NCBI GenBank assembly: GCA_001179505.1
Contig: CDMY01000275.1
Span: forward strand, 433,270-497,269
Reading direction: 5' to 3'
Source of the DNA: Vitrella brassicaformis
Taxonomy: Eukaryota > Sar > Vitrellaceae
Length of the DNA: 64,000 bases
Made by a program: the position numbers and the translations under genes. Of this stretch, positions 46,058-56,741 are shown one piece after another. A model generated the notes under the pieces. The model was not told where the DNA came from, did not search any database, and saw only the letters and a list, made by a program, of their open reading frames with translations. Position 1 is the first letter of the stretch. Every line of letters begins with the position of its first letter.

Positions 46058-47933
46058 ATGGACACGAGCGGGCCGGGTGCGTTGTATGGAGAGGGTGCTG
46101 CTGCGTTTGCGGGCCTCCAAGAGCAGGTGAGACACGACTGAGATGTGTCATCAAGGAATGCACACTTGTCGTGTTCTGTGTTGCCCTTTCAGGCTGGCGG
46201 GCTGCGCCTCAGCCACGCCAACCTCTTCATGGACGCCGGGAAGCTCCTGCAGTCCTCTGCGAGCGCCTCCGCGGGCGTGGACGGCGCGCAGGACGGCACG
46301 CCGACGGACTCCTGGGTAGGTCGCATGAATCGAGAGCTGTGGTCGATAGAGGGCACCATGTGGGAGATACGGCGGTCCATGCTTAACGTGGCGCTTGGGG
46401 GAGAGCAGGGGAACGAGCTGGACTCGCAGAGGCTGGCGTCGCTCGAGAACCTGAGGCGCAACATGCAGGATGCACTCGCTGCCTTCAAGAATGTAAGTCG
46501 AAACAGTGAGATGGATGGATGGCCTGGAGGAAGGCAGGCAGGCAGGCAGAGAGACGGATCGGCAGTGCTGCTCTCATACATGGTGCTGTCTGGCTGTGTG
46601 CTGCCTGTTGTGTGTGTGGCAGGAGCTTCCTTTGTTGCCCCAGCAGGAGTCCACGCCCGTCACCGAGCCCAACGGCAGCTCCCCTGCCCAGCTCGGCGCC
46701 ATCGACGGCAAGCGCGGCCGCCACCCCATCCTCAAGCAGGAGGAACTCTCGCCAGGCGCCGCAGACACGGCCGCAGCGGCAGCAGCCTTAGGCATGCACC
46801 CCATACCCATGGCCTTGGACGCATCGCACCACCAGCAGCAGCAGGAGGGCGAGGAGGGGGCGGACGGGCAGGCGACGGGCAAGGCGGCGGGTGGCACCAG
46901 GCGCAGCAAGCGCCGCAGGAAGGCGTCGGTGACCCCCATGGTCGCTGAGGAGCAGCCTGAGGAGCAGCATGACGAGCAGCAGCACAACCCCCCTGCCCTC
47001 CCCGAGCACCCCCAGGTGACAGATTTCCCCTTCCCCCACTTCCCCCTCCCCATCGACACGGGCGTCAGTCCGATGAACGTCAACGGCTTCCCCTACGCCC
47101 CCTTCCCGGCCATCCCCGGCGGCACTTCATCGGCCGACGACACCGTCAGTGAGCGGAGCAAGAAGGCCGCCACCAATGCATCCGGCAAAGGTGGCAAGGG
47201 GGGCACTGGGACCCGCCGCCCCCGGCGCGAGATCTCAGTGGGTGACAAGCTCAAGGCGCTGGAGCAGCTGGAGAAGGGCACCCCGGCCACGCAGGTGTGC
47301 AAGGACTTCGGCATGTCGTCGCGCACCCTGTGGAAGTGGTGGGAGAAGCGGGAGCTGCTGGCGTCCACCTATGCCCTCGGCCGCACTGAGAAGAAGCGGC
47401 TGTCGGGCGGCGGGCGGAAGCGTCGCTTCCCCGAGCTGGAGGAGGAGGTGCGTCGTGAGGTCTGGAAGCGGCAGCAGAGTGGTATGTATGCCTTCACGAA
47501 AGAAGCACCATCTCTCACACAGCCGCACACCCCCCTCTTTCTCTGTCTGTCTGTCTGTCTGTCTGCAGGCGAGAAGGTGACATTTCCCGAGGCCCAGAAG
47601 ATCGCATCGGCCGTCCGCCGGGAGCGCTTCCCCAACCTGGACTTCGAGCCCAACCAGCGGTGGCTGCGCATCATCTTCAACCGGCAGCACGAGAACTGGG
47701 AGCAGATATGCGCACGGGCCTACAGCAGCGCACAGGTCGACCAGCCACAGCTCGATGACGGCGACGACCCAGCCAAGGCCGCGGCTGCAGCTGCTGCGGC
47801 CGCCATGGCCTACACCATGTCGGCCGATCTGGCTGTACCCATCAAATTCGAGGAGGATGCGGGTGAAGTGGCGGTGGCCGGTGGTGGTGGTGGGGAGGGG
47901 CAGGAGGAGGACAAGGCCCTCGAGGCAGAGTAG
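46058..47933 (+). CDS. CENP-B/psq-type HTH DNA-binding protein lacking a transposase domain
   Basis: Exons 46058-46126, 46193-46492, 46623-47481 and 47569-47933 give 530 residues in one frame. N-terminal helices (SHANLFMDAGKLLQ; LASLENLRRNMQDALAAF) and a Pro/Gln-rich linker precede a DNA-binding region at about residues 330-470. That region has a psq-type HTH (VGDKLKALEQLEKGTPATQV, then FGMSSRTLWKWWEKR), a basic spacer (RKRRF) and a second CENP-B-like helix set (VTFPEAQKIASAVRRERFPN, then PNQRWLRIIFNRQHENWEQ). This tandem HTH is the binding module of Tc5/pogo-type transposases and CENP-B. No DDE nuclease follows; the protein ends in Ala-rich and acidic tails. It is probably a domesticated, sequence-specific DNA-binding protein (inference). 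Confidence 0.78.
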
Positions 47934-49390
47934 GGGACAGACGTTGGAGGGACGGAGGGAGGGAGGGAGGGGAGGGGATGCAATGTAATGCAATGCATGG
48001 GTATATGCAGCGATTGTGGAAGGGCTTTGCTGCAGTGGGTGGGGTGGGGTGGTATGGGGGAGTGAGTGATTGGGGGAGTGGGTTGGGTGAGTGATATATG
48101 CAGGGACGGACGGGAGGGGCTGGGCAAGGTCCACATGTGGGTGGATGTGAAATGAGCCAAGGTTGTGTGTTGCCCCGCTGTCCCACTGCCCGCCCCCTTT
48201 TTTCTTCTATATATGGCAGCGGTGAGGTGAGAGGGTCTTCATGCCCTCAACGAGAGCGTTTTTCTCCCTTCCTTGCCGGCACACTACACTGGTGGTGGGG
48301 TGGGTCGTTTCACACCGCAAACCATTCTCGTTCCTCGAGCAGGCTGAGCCCGTTCCTCGAGCAGGCTGAGCCTCAGCCTGCTCGGGGAACTTTGAATGGT
48401 GCGGTGTCAAGATAGCTCCCCGGCAGTGCAGTCATCGATTTGGATGGGAGGGCGTGCTGCTTTTGCCAGCCACGACAGGTGCGTGCCTCTCTGCCTCTCT
48501 GCCTGCCTGCCTGCAGCTGTCGATCATCTCATCCTTGTACGTAAGAGTAAGTTTATATGGTGGCTTTCCGTCATACACGCCTGCCTGCACAGCCTCATGG
48601 TGGCCGGCTCTCGCTCATGCCCCGTGAGTCGCGTGCACCCCACGGCACCGGTGTGGCGGCGAATTCATAATCCCCTCCCTCTGTGTGTATGTGTGGCATG
48701 TGTGTGCTGCATCCATCCATCCATCCGTGCCATGCCATGCATTAACGAGGAGGTTTTCCCGACTCCCTGCCGAGGTTTCCTCGGCGGGGCCGCCTGCCTT
48801 TCGTCATCCGTCTTAATTAGCTGACACCGTGCGTGAATGTCGATGGGGTGACGAGTGGATGAATGGCTGCAACAGCTCATGGACACGCTGGGTGGGGGAA
48901 GACAATAGAATATATGGCGTCAAGACAATGTTGATGTGGGCGGCATGGCGGCATGGCATCGTTGAGGTTGAGCATTTCACCAAACAGCGCAAATGCACAC
49001 ATGCACATCAAGTCATTCCGTCCGCACAGCACCATTGTGCCGAAACAGACAGATCGACACACAGAGAAAGACTCAACACCACACACACACACTGAATTAT
49101 CCACCAGCCCACCGACCCCCAGCAGGTTGCTTGCAAGAAAGTTACTGTCGAAGATAGCGCTACATGATGTATGCGGGAAACATACATACCGAGAGAGGAG
49201 GATGAAGGAAAAAAGGTGGTGAAAACCTGCACAGCACACGACATGACATGACATGGCGTGACAGACCTACACCACACCCTCGGTTCAATCGATCGGCGAC
49301 AGACAGACACTGACATACATATCACATCAATCAATCGATCGGGGAGGACGAAAAAAGAAACTCAGCGACGCAAAATGAGTAGGTCTACAC
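47934..49390. other. Intergenic, convergent 3' ends
   Basis: This is non-coding between the HTH gene and the surface-protein gene. It contains GGGAG and ATGCA repeats, the 48329-48390 hairpin unit, and (CCAT)n near 48711-48725. I looked for tRNA-like folds and saw none I could support. Confidence 0.4.
48329..48390. repeat. Two 22-bp direct repeats followed by an inverted copy (hairpin)
   Basis: CGTTCCTCGAGCAGGCTGAG occurs at 48329 and 48351, separated by CC. It is followed directly by its reverse complement with one mismatch (to 48390). The second copy and the inverted copy can form a stem of about 19 bp with almost no loop. Confidence 0.75.
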
Positions 49391-50429
49391 TTACCCACCT
49401 GCCCACGCCCCCTCCTTCCACCCTTCCCACACAAATGCCCCCAACACGATGCACAGCAGGGCGGCGAATGCCGCTCTTAGTGTTGGGGGCGACTGCCTCC
49501 ATGCGCCGCTTTCTAGTTGATCGACCTGCTGTGGCTCATTTGCCAACGCGGATACGTTCCGCGATGCAGCCTCTGTGCGGTTGCCGTTTCTCGCCATCTG
49601 CTTCTCATCCTCCCTCCTCTTGAGCTCGTCCGTGATGTATGTGGTGCATGACTTGGCGATGGGGACCTTGAACAGTGCCGACACGAGCTTCAGCTGCGAC
49701 GGAACCGCCTTGGATGAGTAATTCACGTACCTGACGACACACAACACAGACACACACACACACACACACGCGTCAATCCAATCCCATCCCCGTCTGGATG
49801 TTGGTGTGATTCGTGTCGGCTCACCTCTGCGCGACGGGGTTCCAGTACTGATCAGTCGACGTGCACTCGTCCCCCACTAGGTCGGTTACCGAGCGGCAGA
49901 GAACAGGGCAGCCCTTGGCAGCGGCGGAAGGCGCCGGTGTGGGAGCCGACGTCTCACGAGGCTGGATCAGGTCAGACGCATTCTCGGCGCACCCATGTGC
50001 CCATGCCGCACCGGCAAAAGCAGCCATGGCGCTGGTGCAGACGCCGTCCTTGTGCGTGGCCTGCCAGTCGAGGTTGCAGGTGATGAAGGAGTCCCTCTCA
50101 TTGATGTTGCCAGCTGGGCTGTAGCCGCAGATCAAGTTGAAGTAGGCCGAGGCGTCGACGGTGAAGCTGTTGATGGCCGGGAAGCACGTGGGAGACCTGA
50201 CTCTCTTGCCCAGGCAGGTCGATGTGAACTCGTCCCACGCCTCGCGGCACTCGGGGTTGCATTCGCCCGCATCATCGAAGCAGACGCCGCCTTCTCCAGG
50301 CCTTCCCAGGCCGGCGTAGAGGCTCGTGCACTCCAGATCTGTGTCCGAGTCCGTGTTGCCGTTGATGTCCTGTGCCAGCACCAGAGTGTGGAGGAAATAT
50401 CCACATAGGCTCAGAGCGAGTAACGACAT
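49391..50429 (-). CDS. Cys-rich secreted or surface protein with C-terminal membrane segment
   Basis: Exons 49825-50429 and 49391-49730 give 314 residues. The Met at 50429 starts a good signal peptide (MSLLALSLCGYFLHTLVLAQ). The ectodomain is Cys-rich, with pairs such as VCFDDAGECNPECREAWDEF, STCLGKRVRSPTCFPAINSF and KGCPVLCRSVTDLVGDECTS, and one or two N-glycosylation sequons (NAS, NRT). A basic/Gln linker follows, then a C-terminal hydrophobic helix (LRAAFAALLCIVLGAFVW) and a short tail. This is type I topology, or possibly a GPI-anchor signal. No known domain is recognised. Even Cys spacing suggests disulfide-bonded modules. Confidence 0.7.
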
Positions 50430-51788
50430 GTTTCTTCCACAGCTGGCTGGGCCGGGGTGACGTGCGTTTCCCCGTGCGTCTCTTCTCATCCGGATAGCCT
50501 TCTTGGGGAGAACGGCTTCACTGCGAGCTCCTATTCGGGACCCCCGAACCCTTTGAACCCTTGAACCGTGAAACCGCTCCTCCTTGAACCCCCGAGGAGC
50601 CTGCGACAAAAGGTATCCCGCCTCCCTCGTAAAAACCCGACAGGCCTCGTAAAGGTAAGAAGCCCAAAACTCCGCTCAATTCACTCACAGGCAGGAAACT
50701 ACCTGCAGGTGTGTCTGCCTGACTGTCCTCCCTCCCTGTCTCTCTGTATGTCTCGCTCCTTCTCCATATTTGTCCCGTTTTGACAGGTACGCCGCACCAT
50801 CAGTGGTTGGTTTGCTCGCCCAAGACTACGCGCATCAAATGCAGCATTGAGCTGACCACAAAGGTGCGAAGAGAGAGGGGCAGCAGCACGTACACAGGCA
50901 GAGCACCGACGCTGGCACGATTTTCACTTTTCTGACTGTAGGGTGACCCTTGCCGCCCACCCACAGACCGACAGAGACCTGATCGATGAGAAACAAGACC
51001 ACTCTGGGGTCACGCACAGAGTGTCGCCGCCTTGGCCTGCTTGTTTCCTCTCCCCCTCCTCCACCAGGCCCTTCGAGGTTGTAGAGGTATCGGTTGCGTG
51101 ATGTCGGTTGCGTGGTGTCGGTTCGGCCGCCGAAGGCGGCCCAAACGGGGGTGCGGGGGCGGAGCCGCCCCCGACAGACTGTCGTTGCTACTTTGATCCA
51201 TACATGAGGTCGACCGAGAATCTCATCGGCCTGTTGAGTGCCTACAAGTGGCATACACAGCAAGGGCAGCCGTCTCCATCGCACACAACCTGCCTTGCCT
51301 TCTGCCACGTCATCGATTGGCGCCGCACACAGAGTAACGCCGCTTATCTGTCGCTCTGCCCGTCCTCAAGGATGCACTTTCATGATGCAGCCCCCGGCCC
51401 ACCCATTCCCTCCGCCCCAGAGACTGCAGCGGGCGCCCACCCCACAGACGGACGCTGTCTCCCATCGACACACGAGGACTCATTACTTGAGCGCCAGCCG
51501 TCGCTTCCCGAGACGCTGAGGCGTAATAGCAGTGGTAGTGGTGGTTTCTCATGCAGAGATGACTCTGACGGCAGGGCTGCTAAGGTTGACGAAGGTCCGT
51601 GGGGAGTCATTGTTTGGCACGGAGCAGAAGAGGAGCGTCGCCGAAGACGTGTGAGAGATTCACTCCATGTGGACGAGACGTGGATGGCATGGAGGGGATT
51701 CAGGCCTCATGGGGCAATCGTCTGAGGAGCGGGTGGGAATCCAAGTCTCATTTCAGTCACGTCTCAATGAGCTGGACACCATCTTGGG
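50430..51788. other. Weakly coding stretch with possible small exons
   Basis: A TGCGAGCTC half-site lies at 50522. On the plus strand three pieces splice in phase: KPKTPLNSLTGRKLPAG (to 50708), TPHHQWLVCSPKTTRIKCSI (50788-50862) and GDPCRPPTDRQRP (from 50941), but no ATG exon is found. A single plus-strand frame at 51108-51725 (205 codons, with HEDSLLERQPSLPETLRRNS) has no recognised domain. Two GC-rich stem-loops sit at about 51124-51142 and 51155-51172. None of these is strong enough for a gene call. Confidence 0.25.
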
Positions 51789-52821
51789 TCATCGATTGGC
51801 GCGTTGTCCACTTTGCCGACGAGCCGACTGCCGCCGAGCCTTCAGAGGCAGAAGACAGGAAGAGATAGGCCTGTGTCGATTGTGGAGCGTGTCGGTTGAC
51901 GGACCTCTTGCATCGCCAGTATTGATTCCTGAAAAGCTTCTCTCTTCCGCTGCCTGTCAACCTGCACCCACAGCCCGTCACACCACAACTATTGATGGAT
52001 CCGTTCTCTCTATTCTCAGCGCACCTTCCTGGCCTCAATTGCCCGCCTGTGGGCATGCTGCTCATCCTCACTGCGCCTTCTGGCCTTGGCAACCATCTAA
52101 GATGCAAGCAAGATTGTATAGCGGTGTTTTCCCCATGGTCTTCTTCCCCCTGCGCACCGTCTTGTGTCGTGTGTGTTGTGTCTGTCGTCGGCGCATCGCT
52201 CGTGCGGCTTCAATGGCCTTCAAAAGAACGCTCTCCTGATGATGGAAGTGGTCCAGACCCAACACACGGCCGCTGCGAAACAAACACCGACAGTAGATTT
52301 CACCACTGACGGGCGGGGCCGTACTGCGCGTCAATCTGTGGGAATGAGGGGGGAAAGAAGACAAGGTGAAAGATTCGGACGCCGTGTGTGTCGATGATCT
52401 CCTGCACTTACGAAGCCTAGACCATCCAGGTTCTTCAGCAGAATGGAACTCTGCCAGAAAGGACCTGACGTATCGGGGTATGCAGATAGGTGACTCAGAG
52501 GGAGGCACAGCAGCAGATCAATGCCAGAAGGAAGTCCTCACCGAGGTGGGGATCTGCAATGAAGTCATAGGGCATGAGGGGTGCAGGGCCAGACGGCACG
52601 TCGAAGGAACGCCTCCCCTCCAGCCTACACACACAAACGAAAGCCGCACAACGTGAGGGGCTCTGGGGGGAGGAGGTTTGTCCTGGATTGTCCATCCCCT
52701 CTCACCTCCTGGTTGTGCTTGCAGCCCCTGCAGTTGATTGGAGCCTTCTCATCTCGTCGGGCCCGGACGGTGAGCGAGAATGGAGGAATTCGAAGACTGG
52801 CTGTGATTCACACCGCCTCAT
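51789..52821 (-). CDS. Small basic protein encoded by eight short exons
   Basis: This was reconstructed by eye: 52706-52821, 52542-52624, 52412-52464, 52304-52335, 52158-52272, 52025-52084, 51905-51928 and 51789-51839. All have GT donors and AG acceptors and the phases add up to 177 residues. The middle reads RRSFDVPSGPAPLMPYDFIA, DPHLGPFWQSSILLKNLDGL, then GRVLGLDHFHHQESVLLKAI. The C-terminal third is Arg/Gln/Ala-rich helix (ARAMRRRQTQHTRHK to ARRQSARRQSGQRANR). An in-frame Met at 52752 would give MRRLQSTAGAASTTRR, a mitochondrial-presequence-like start. Composition suggests an organellar ribosome-associated or RNA-binding protein, but the family is not recognised. It is divergent from the ATP/ADP translocase, 216 bp apart. 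Confidence 0.62.
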
Positions 52822-52935
52822 GGACCAACCAAAGATCTCGTTGTGTCGGGTCGTCAGTGGGGAAACAGAGAAGGGGGTCTCTGAGGGGGAGTGAGGGGGA
52901 GGAAAGAAAAAGAAGGGGAGGAAGGGATCGCCTCC

Positions 52936-52950
52936 GCGAGCTAAGCTTGC
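52936..52950 (+). promoter_or_regulatory. Best copy of the GCGAGCT dyad-like element
   Basis: This reads GCGAGCTAAGCTTGC, with AGCT on both sides of a central A. It lies between the eight-exon minus-strand gene (ATG 52821) and the translocase (ATG 53038), 87 bp before the latter in sense orientation. Confidence 0.5.
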
Positions 52951-53037
52951 AGGTACAGACGTTGGCTTTCTCCACGCGCTCGACAGAGGGGCTGGGCTCT
53001 ATCGTTCGGCTAGGCTCTATCGTTCGCCAGTGCCGAA

Positions 53038-55296
53038 ATGGGCTGGCATGTGCTGCTGTCGGCCCTGGCGGCGAGATCAGGCCTCCTGGAGGGATGGCCA
53101 CATGCCCTGTCATCTTTCCCATCTGCCCAGGCTGGCGACCCGCCGTGGCGCAGATGCAGCAAGTGGCGCCGCAAAGCAGCCGGCGACGACACAGGTGCGT
53201 CAGAGGCCTTCCTCTATCCCGTTTCAACGCGCATTCAGCGGTCACGCGCAGCCAGGAGGCCTTCGCAAGTCCGCCAGCAGCCACAGAGCGGCGAGCGTCA
53301 GCGCCCACGGCCGAGATCCCGGCTGTCAGCGGCCAGCGTGAGTCCGCCGGTTATCGATGATGCTTTCCTGCCAGCGTCGCCGCCCGAGGAGAAGCGGGCT
53401 GATGAGAGTCACGAGAGACAGAAGGGATGGCGGCCATGGCGCGCTTTGAAGCGTCTCGGCCTCCCCATATATCGGCAGAAGCAGATACTGTTGGGTCTGA
53501 TGTTCTTTTTGGCGCTTTTCAACAGCACCATAATTCGGGACACCAAAGACGTCCTTGTTATCAGCTGCCCGGGTGGCCCGGAGATCATTCCGTTCTTGTC
53601 GACGTACGTCAACCTGCCCCTGTCGGCGGTGTTCATGCAGCTCTACTGGAAGATATCCACCTTCCTCGGCGCGGAGACCCTCTTCTACTCGGTCTTCTTC
53701 CCCTTCTTGGCCTTCTTTGTGGGCTTCGCCTACTTTGTGTTCCCCAACCTCAACAAGATCCACCCAACGTGGCTTATCCCTTTCATCGAGGAGAAGCTGC
53801 CGTGGGCATATAGGTAGGTGGGTGAGCCACAGCAAACCACAGACAGGCCTGACACGCACGGTGAGGGCTCATGGGCGGATAGGCACGTATGTGTGTGTGT
53901 ATCTGCGGCTTTGTTCAGGTATGAGTCGCTGCTGCAGGTGATCCAGAATTGGTCGGTGTCGCTTTATTACCTCATCGCTGAGCTTTGGGGGTCGGTGACG
54001 ATAAGTCTGTTGTTTTGGGGCTTCTGCAACGAGGTCAGCAGCGTCAAGGAATCTCAGGACATTTATCCTCTCTATGGCGTCGGGGGGCAAATCGCGCTCA
54101 TCATCTCAGGTGCGTACGTGCGTGACACACCCACACGCTGTTCGTTCATCCACATGGATGCATGGATGTGTCCGTCAGGCATCATCATCAGCCGCATGGC
54201 GACCATGCCGGCGAGCTGTCCTCCGGGAGTGGACTGCTTCTCCCTCTCCCTCCGGCGGCTCATGAACACCCTTGGCGGCTGTGGGCTCGCATTCGCCGGC
54301 ATCTTCTGGTTCATGAACCGGTTCTTCATCAACAATCCCAAGATATACCCGCCCGGCGACATCGTCACCCCGAGCAACGCCAAAGGGCCCACACCCACAC
54401 CGACAGGGGAGGCAGACAAGACCGCGCCAGTCAAGGAGGAGAAGAGGAACAACCGCAAGACCAAACTGGGTGTGCGGGCCACTTTCCGGCTGCTGGCGAG
54501 CTCCTCGTACATCCAGAACCTGGCCATGATGCTGGTGTGCTTCGGGGCGTCGCTCAACATAGTGGAGGTGGTGTGGAAGATTCTGCTTCGGGAGTACTAC
54601 ACGGACCGCAATGCCCTCACCAACTTCTATGGCGTCTACTCCACCCTGTCAGGTGGGTGCGATGCCGCAACACCCACGGATCGTTGACCATTCATCCTCC
54701 TTCTGGCTGTGGACGACCTGCCTGCAGGTGTGGCCACGATGGGTCTAATGCTGCTGAACCGGTGGATCGTGAAGAAGCGGGGCTTCCGCACGTCGGCCCT
54801 CATCACTCCGGTGGTGCTGTCGTCGACGGGCCTGCTGTTCTTCCTCTGCCTGTTGGGCCGTGGCGGGTGGGGCGGCCCCCTCACCCCGTTGCTGTCCACC
54901 ATCCCCCTTGACTTCCTCGTGTGGGTGGGGGCCATCCAGAACATCTTCTCCAAGTCGGCCAGATACGCCCTCCTGGACCAGTGCAAGGAGTGGGCGTACC
55001 TGCCGCTCGGGCAGGAGCTCAAGAGCAAGGGCAAGGCGGCCATCGATCTGGTCGGCATCCCCTTCGGCGAGTCAGTGGCCTCACTGGTGCAGCAGTTCAT
55101 CATTGTGCAGATGGGCCATTTGCTGCCGGCCACCCCATGGCTGGCCCTCACGCTGACGATAACGACTGCGGTGTGGCTCAAGAGCACGGTGCAGCTGTCG
55201 AGGCAGTATCACAACATGCTTGAGTGCGGAGAAGAGGAGTGTGATGGCCAGGATGGGGCCAAGGGAGTGACGCCCCTCATTGCCGCAACCGGATGA
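53038..55296 (+). CDS. Plastid-type ATP/ADP translocase (NTT/TLC family)
   Basis: Exons 53038-53813, 53919-54109, 54179-54652 and 54728-55296 give 669 residues. After an N-terminal leader of about 140 residues, the family signature IIRDTKDVLVISCPGG appears in the first membrane helix. About 11-12 helices follow, including LFYSVFFPFLAFFVGFAYFV, ELWGSVTISLLFWGFCNEV, NLAMMLVCFGASLNIVEVVW and SKSARYALLDQCKEWAYLPL, the last with the conserved KEWAY/PL motif. NTT proteins exchange ATP for ADP across plastid (or parasite/endosymbiont) envelopes. The leader begins MGWHVLLSALAARSG and becomes Arg/Ser-rich, as expected for signal plus transit peptide (inference). A Lys-rich loop (TGEADKTAPVKEEKRNNRK) separates helices 6 and 7. 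Confidence 0.94.
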
Positions 55297-55953
55297 GACC
55301 GATAGGGCGAGGGAAGGGGGAAGGGGTGTCTCGTCGATGCACGACTGTGCACGGGGGCCTGCTCAGCGAGTGCGAAGTGAGGTGGGGGTCTTTGTCTGTT
55401 GATCGATCATGGTGCCTGTCGGCTGGTAGCGAGCGAGTGCTTCATGGTCGTGCATGTGGACCATTTTGTCTTTTGCTGACTGACTGCATATCCCCCTGAG
55501 ATCAACCATTTCATCGTAGTGTGGCGGGACGGATAGAGACCAAAGACCGCACCCTCAGCCCGTGAGCCTGCTCTCTGGCGCCATCCTCCATGGTATGGCC
55601 GGTCGCAAACAAGCTATGCGCCCGATCATGCCGTGAAAGACGACCTCACAGAGTAGGATGCTGAGAGGCGTGGCAATGCAGACACACGTGAGTCAGCCCA
55701 ATCCTGAACTATACACGTCGCCCACTTCATTCACATCAGGACATCCTGCCTGCCTCCGCTATCCAAGAAGCGACAACCAGGCCTGCCTGGCCAGATAGAG
55801 CCTTACTTACATGCACACCGAAAAACCCATCAATGCTGTTTGTTCTGGTCCCATCCAGTACGCTAGCTCCGTACTGTACACGTCGTAGGCAGGCCATCCA
55901 CCACCACATGTTGACTTGACCTTTTCGTTCGGCGGTCCATTGGCTGCAGGCAG
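55297..55953. other. Intergenic, convergent 3' ends
   Basis: This lies between the translocase stop and the bL20 stop. No coding exon or RNA gene is recognised. Confidence 0.4.
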
Positions 55954-56531
55954 CTACAGGTCTGATGTGTCCCGCCTCTTGGATGGAGGGACCTGAGGGA
56001 GGGAACAGGAGCAGGACCAAGGTGACAGACATTCTTCTCGGTGTGTGGTGCGTGTGGCATGATCTTACATAGAAGAGGCGCTTGGCTTCGTCGACCACGC
56101 ACTTGAAGCTCACGGGCTCCGTCTCGGCGAGGGTGCACAGCGTCTTCCTGCACCCATCCCATCACACAGCACAACGGCCGACCGTGCTCACGCACATGAT
56201 CTGCCTGCCCCTGTCTGCCTTTCGTGCACCCCTCCCTGTTGACGTACCTGTCCAGATGTATGTTGCCCCTCTGCAGGGCGCACTGCAGCCAGGCGTAGGG
56301 CATGTTGTACTCCCTGCTGGCAGAGTTGATGCGGGAGATCCAGTGCCGCCTGAACAGCCTCGAACGGTCGTGACGCGCAAGGTAGCTCTTGAACAAGGCG
56401 TGCTCCACCTTACGCGCCGCCAGCTTGAGGCACCCTTTGCTGCGGCCATAGAAGCCGCGTGCTATCTGAAAGATGACCTCGCGAGGGATGCGCCCACCGC
56501 TCCCGAGGCAGACTGGCGATAACGAGATCAT
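55954..56531 (-). CDS. Ribosomal protein bL20, probably mitochondrial
   Basis: Exons 56248-56531, 56069-56147 and 55954-55992 give 133 residues. The bL20 core is clear: VIFQIARGFYGRSKGCLKLA, then VEHALFKSYLARHDRSRLFR, RRHWISRINSASREYNMPYA and LQRGNIHLDRKTLCTLAETE, ending in a VVDEAKRLFY helix. bL20 is an early assembly protein of the bacterial-type large subunit. The short MISLSPVCLGSGGRIPRE start and the nuclear location suggest import into mitochondria; plastid import is possible if the plastid genome lacks rpl20. A small third exon adds VPPSKRRDTSDL. It is head-to-head with DZIP1, 210 bp apart. Confidence 0.93.
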
Positions 56532-56589
56532 CTGAGGGGCTGCGTGGCCGGCTTGATTGGTCTTGCGGTCGTTCGACGAATTGCATTTT

Positions 56590-56600
56590 CGAGCTCGCAA
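56590..56600 (-). promoter_or_regulatory. TGCGAGCTCG half-site
   Basis: The minus strand reads TTGCGAGCTCG. It lies 59 bp before the bL20 ATG in sense orientation, within the 210-bp divergent region shared with DZIP1. Confidence 0.4.
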
Positions 56601-56741
56601 GTCGATCGCCCCCTTCCGCCGTTTTGGCTGTTCTGAGCTTCGCCGCGGCACAGACGTTCATTCCGATGTCGTGTGGTAGGAATTGTCGCAACTGGCGTCC
56701 TGTGAACCACTGAGTTGACGTCAGAGTAGCGGCCCCAGTCA

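Noticed and set aside
48720-48830. Possible tRNA or structured RNA near GCCGAGGTTTCCTCGGC
   Set aside because: A short stem is present, but I could not build a cloverleaf or recognise any RNA family.
52808-53308. Minus-strand frame antisense to the 5' exon of the ATP/ADP translocase
   Set aside because: The plus strand encodes a recognised family with intact splicing, so the antisense frame is a shadow.
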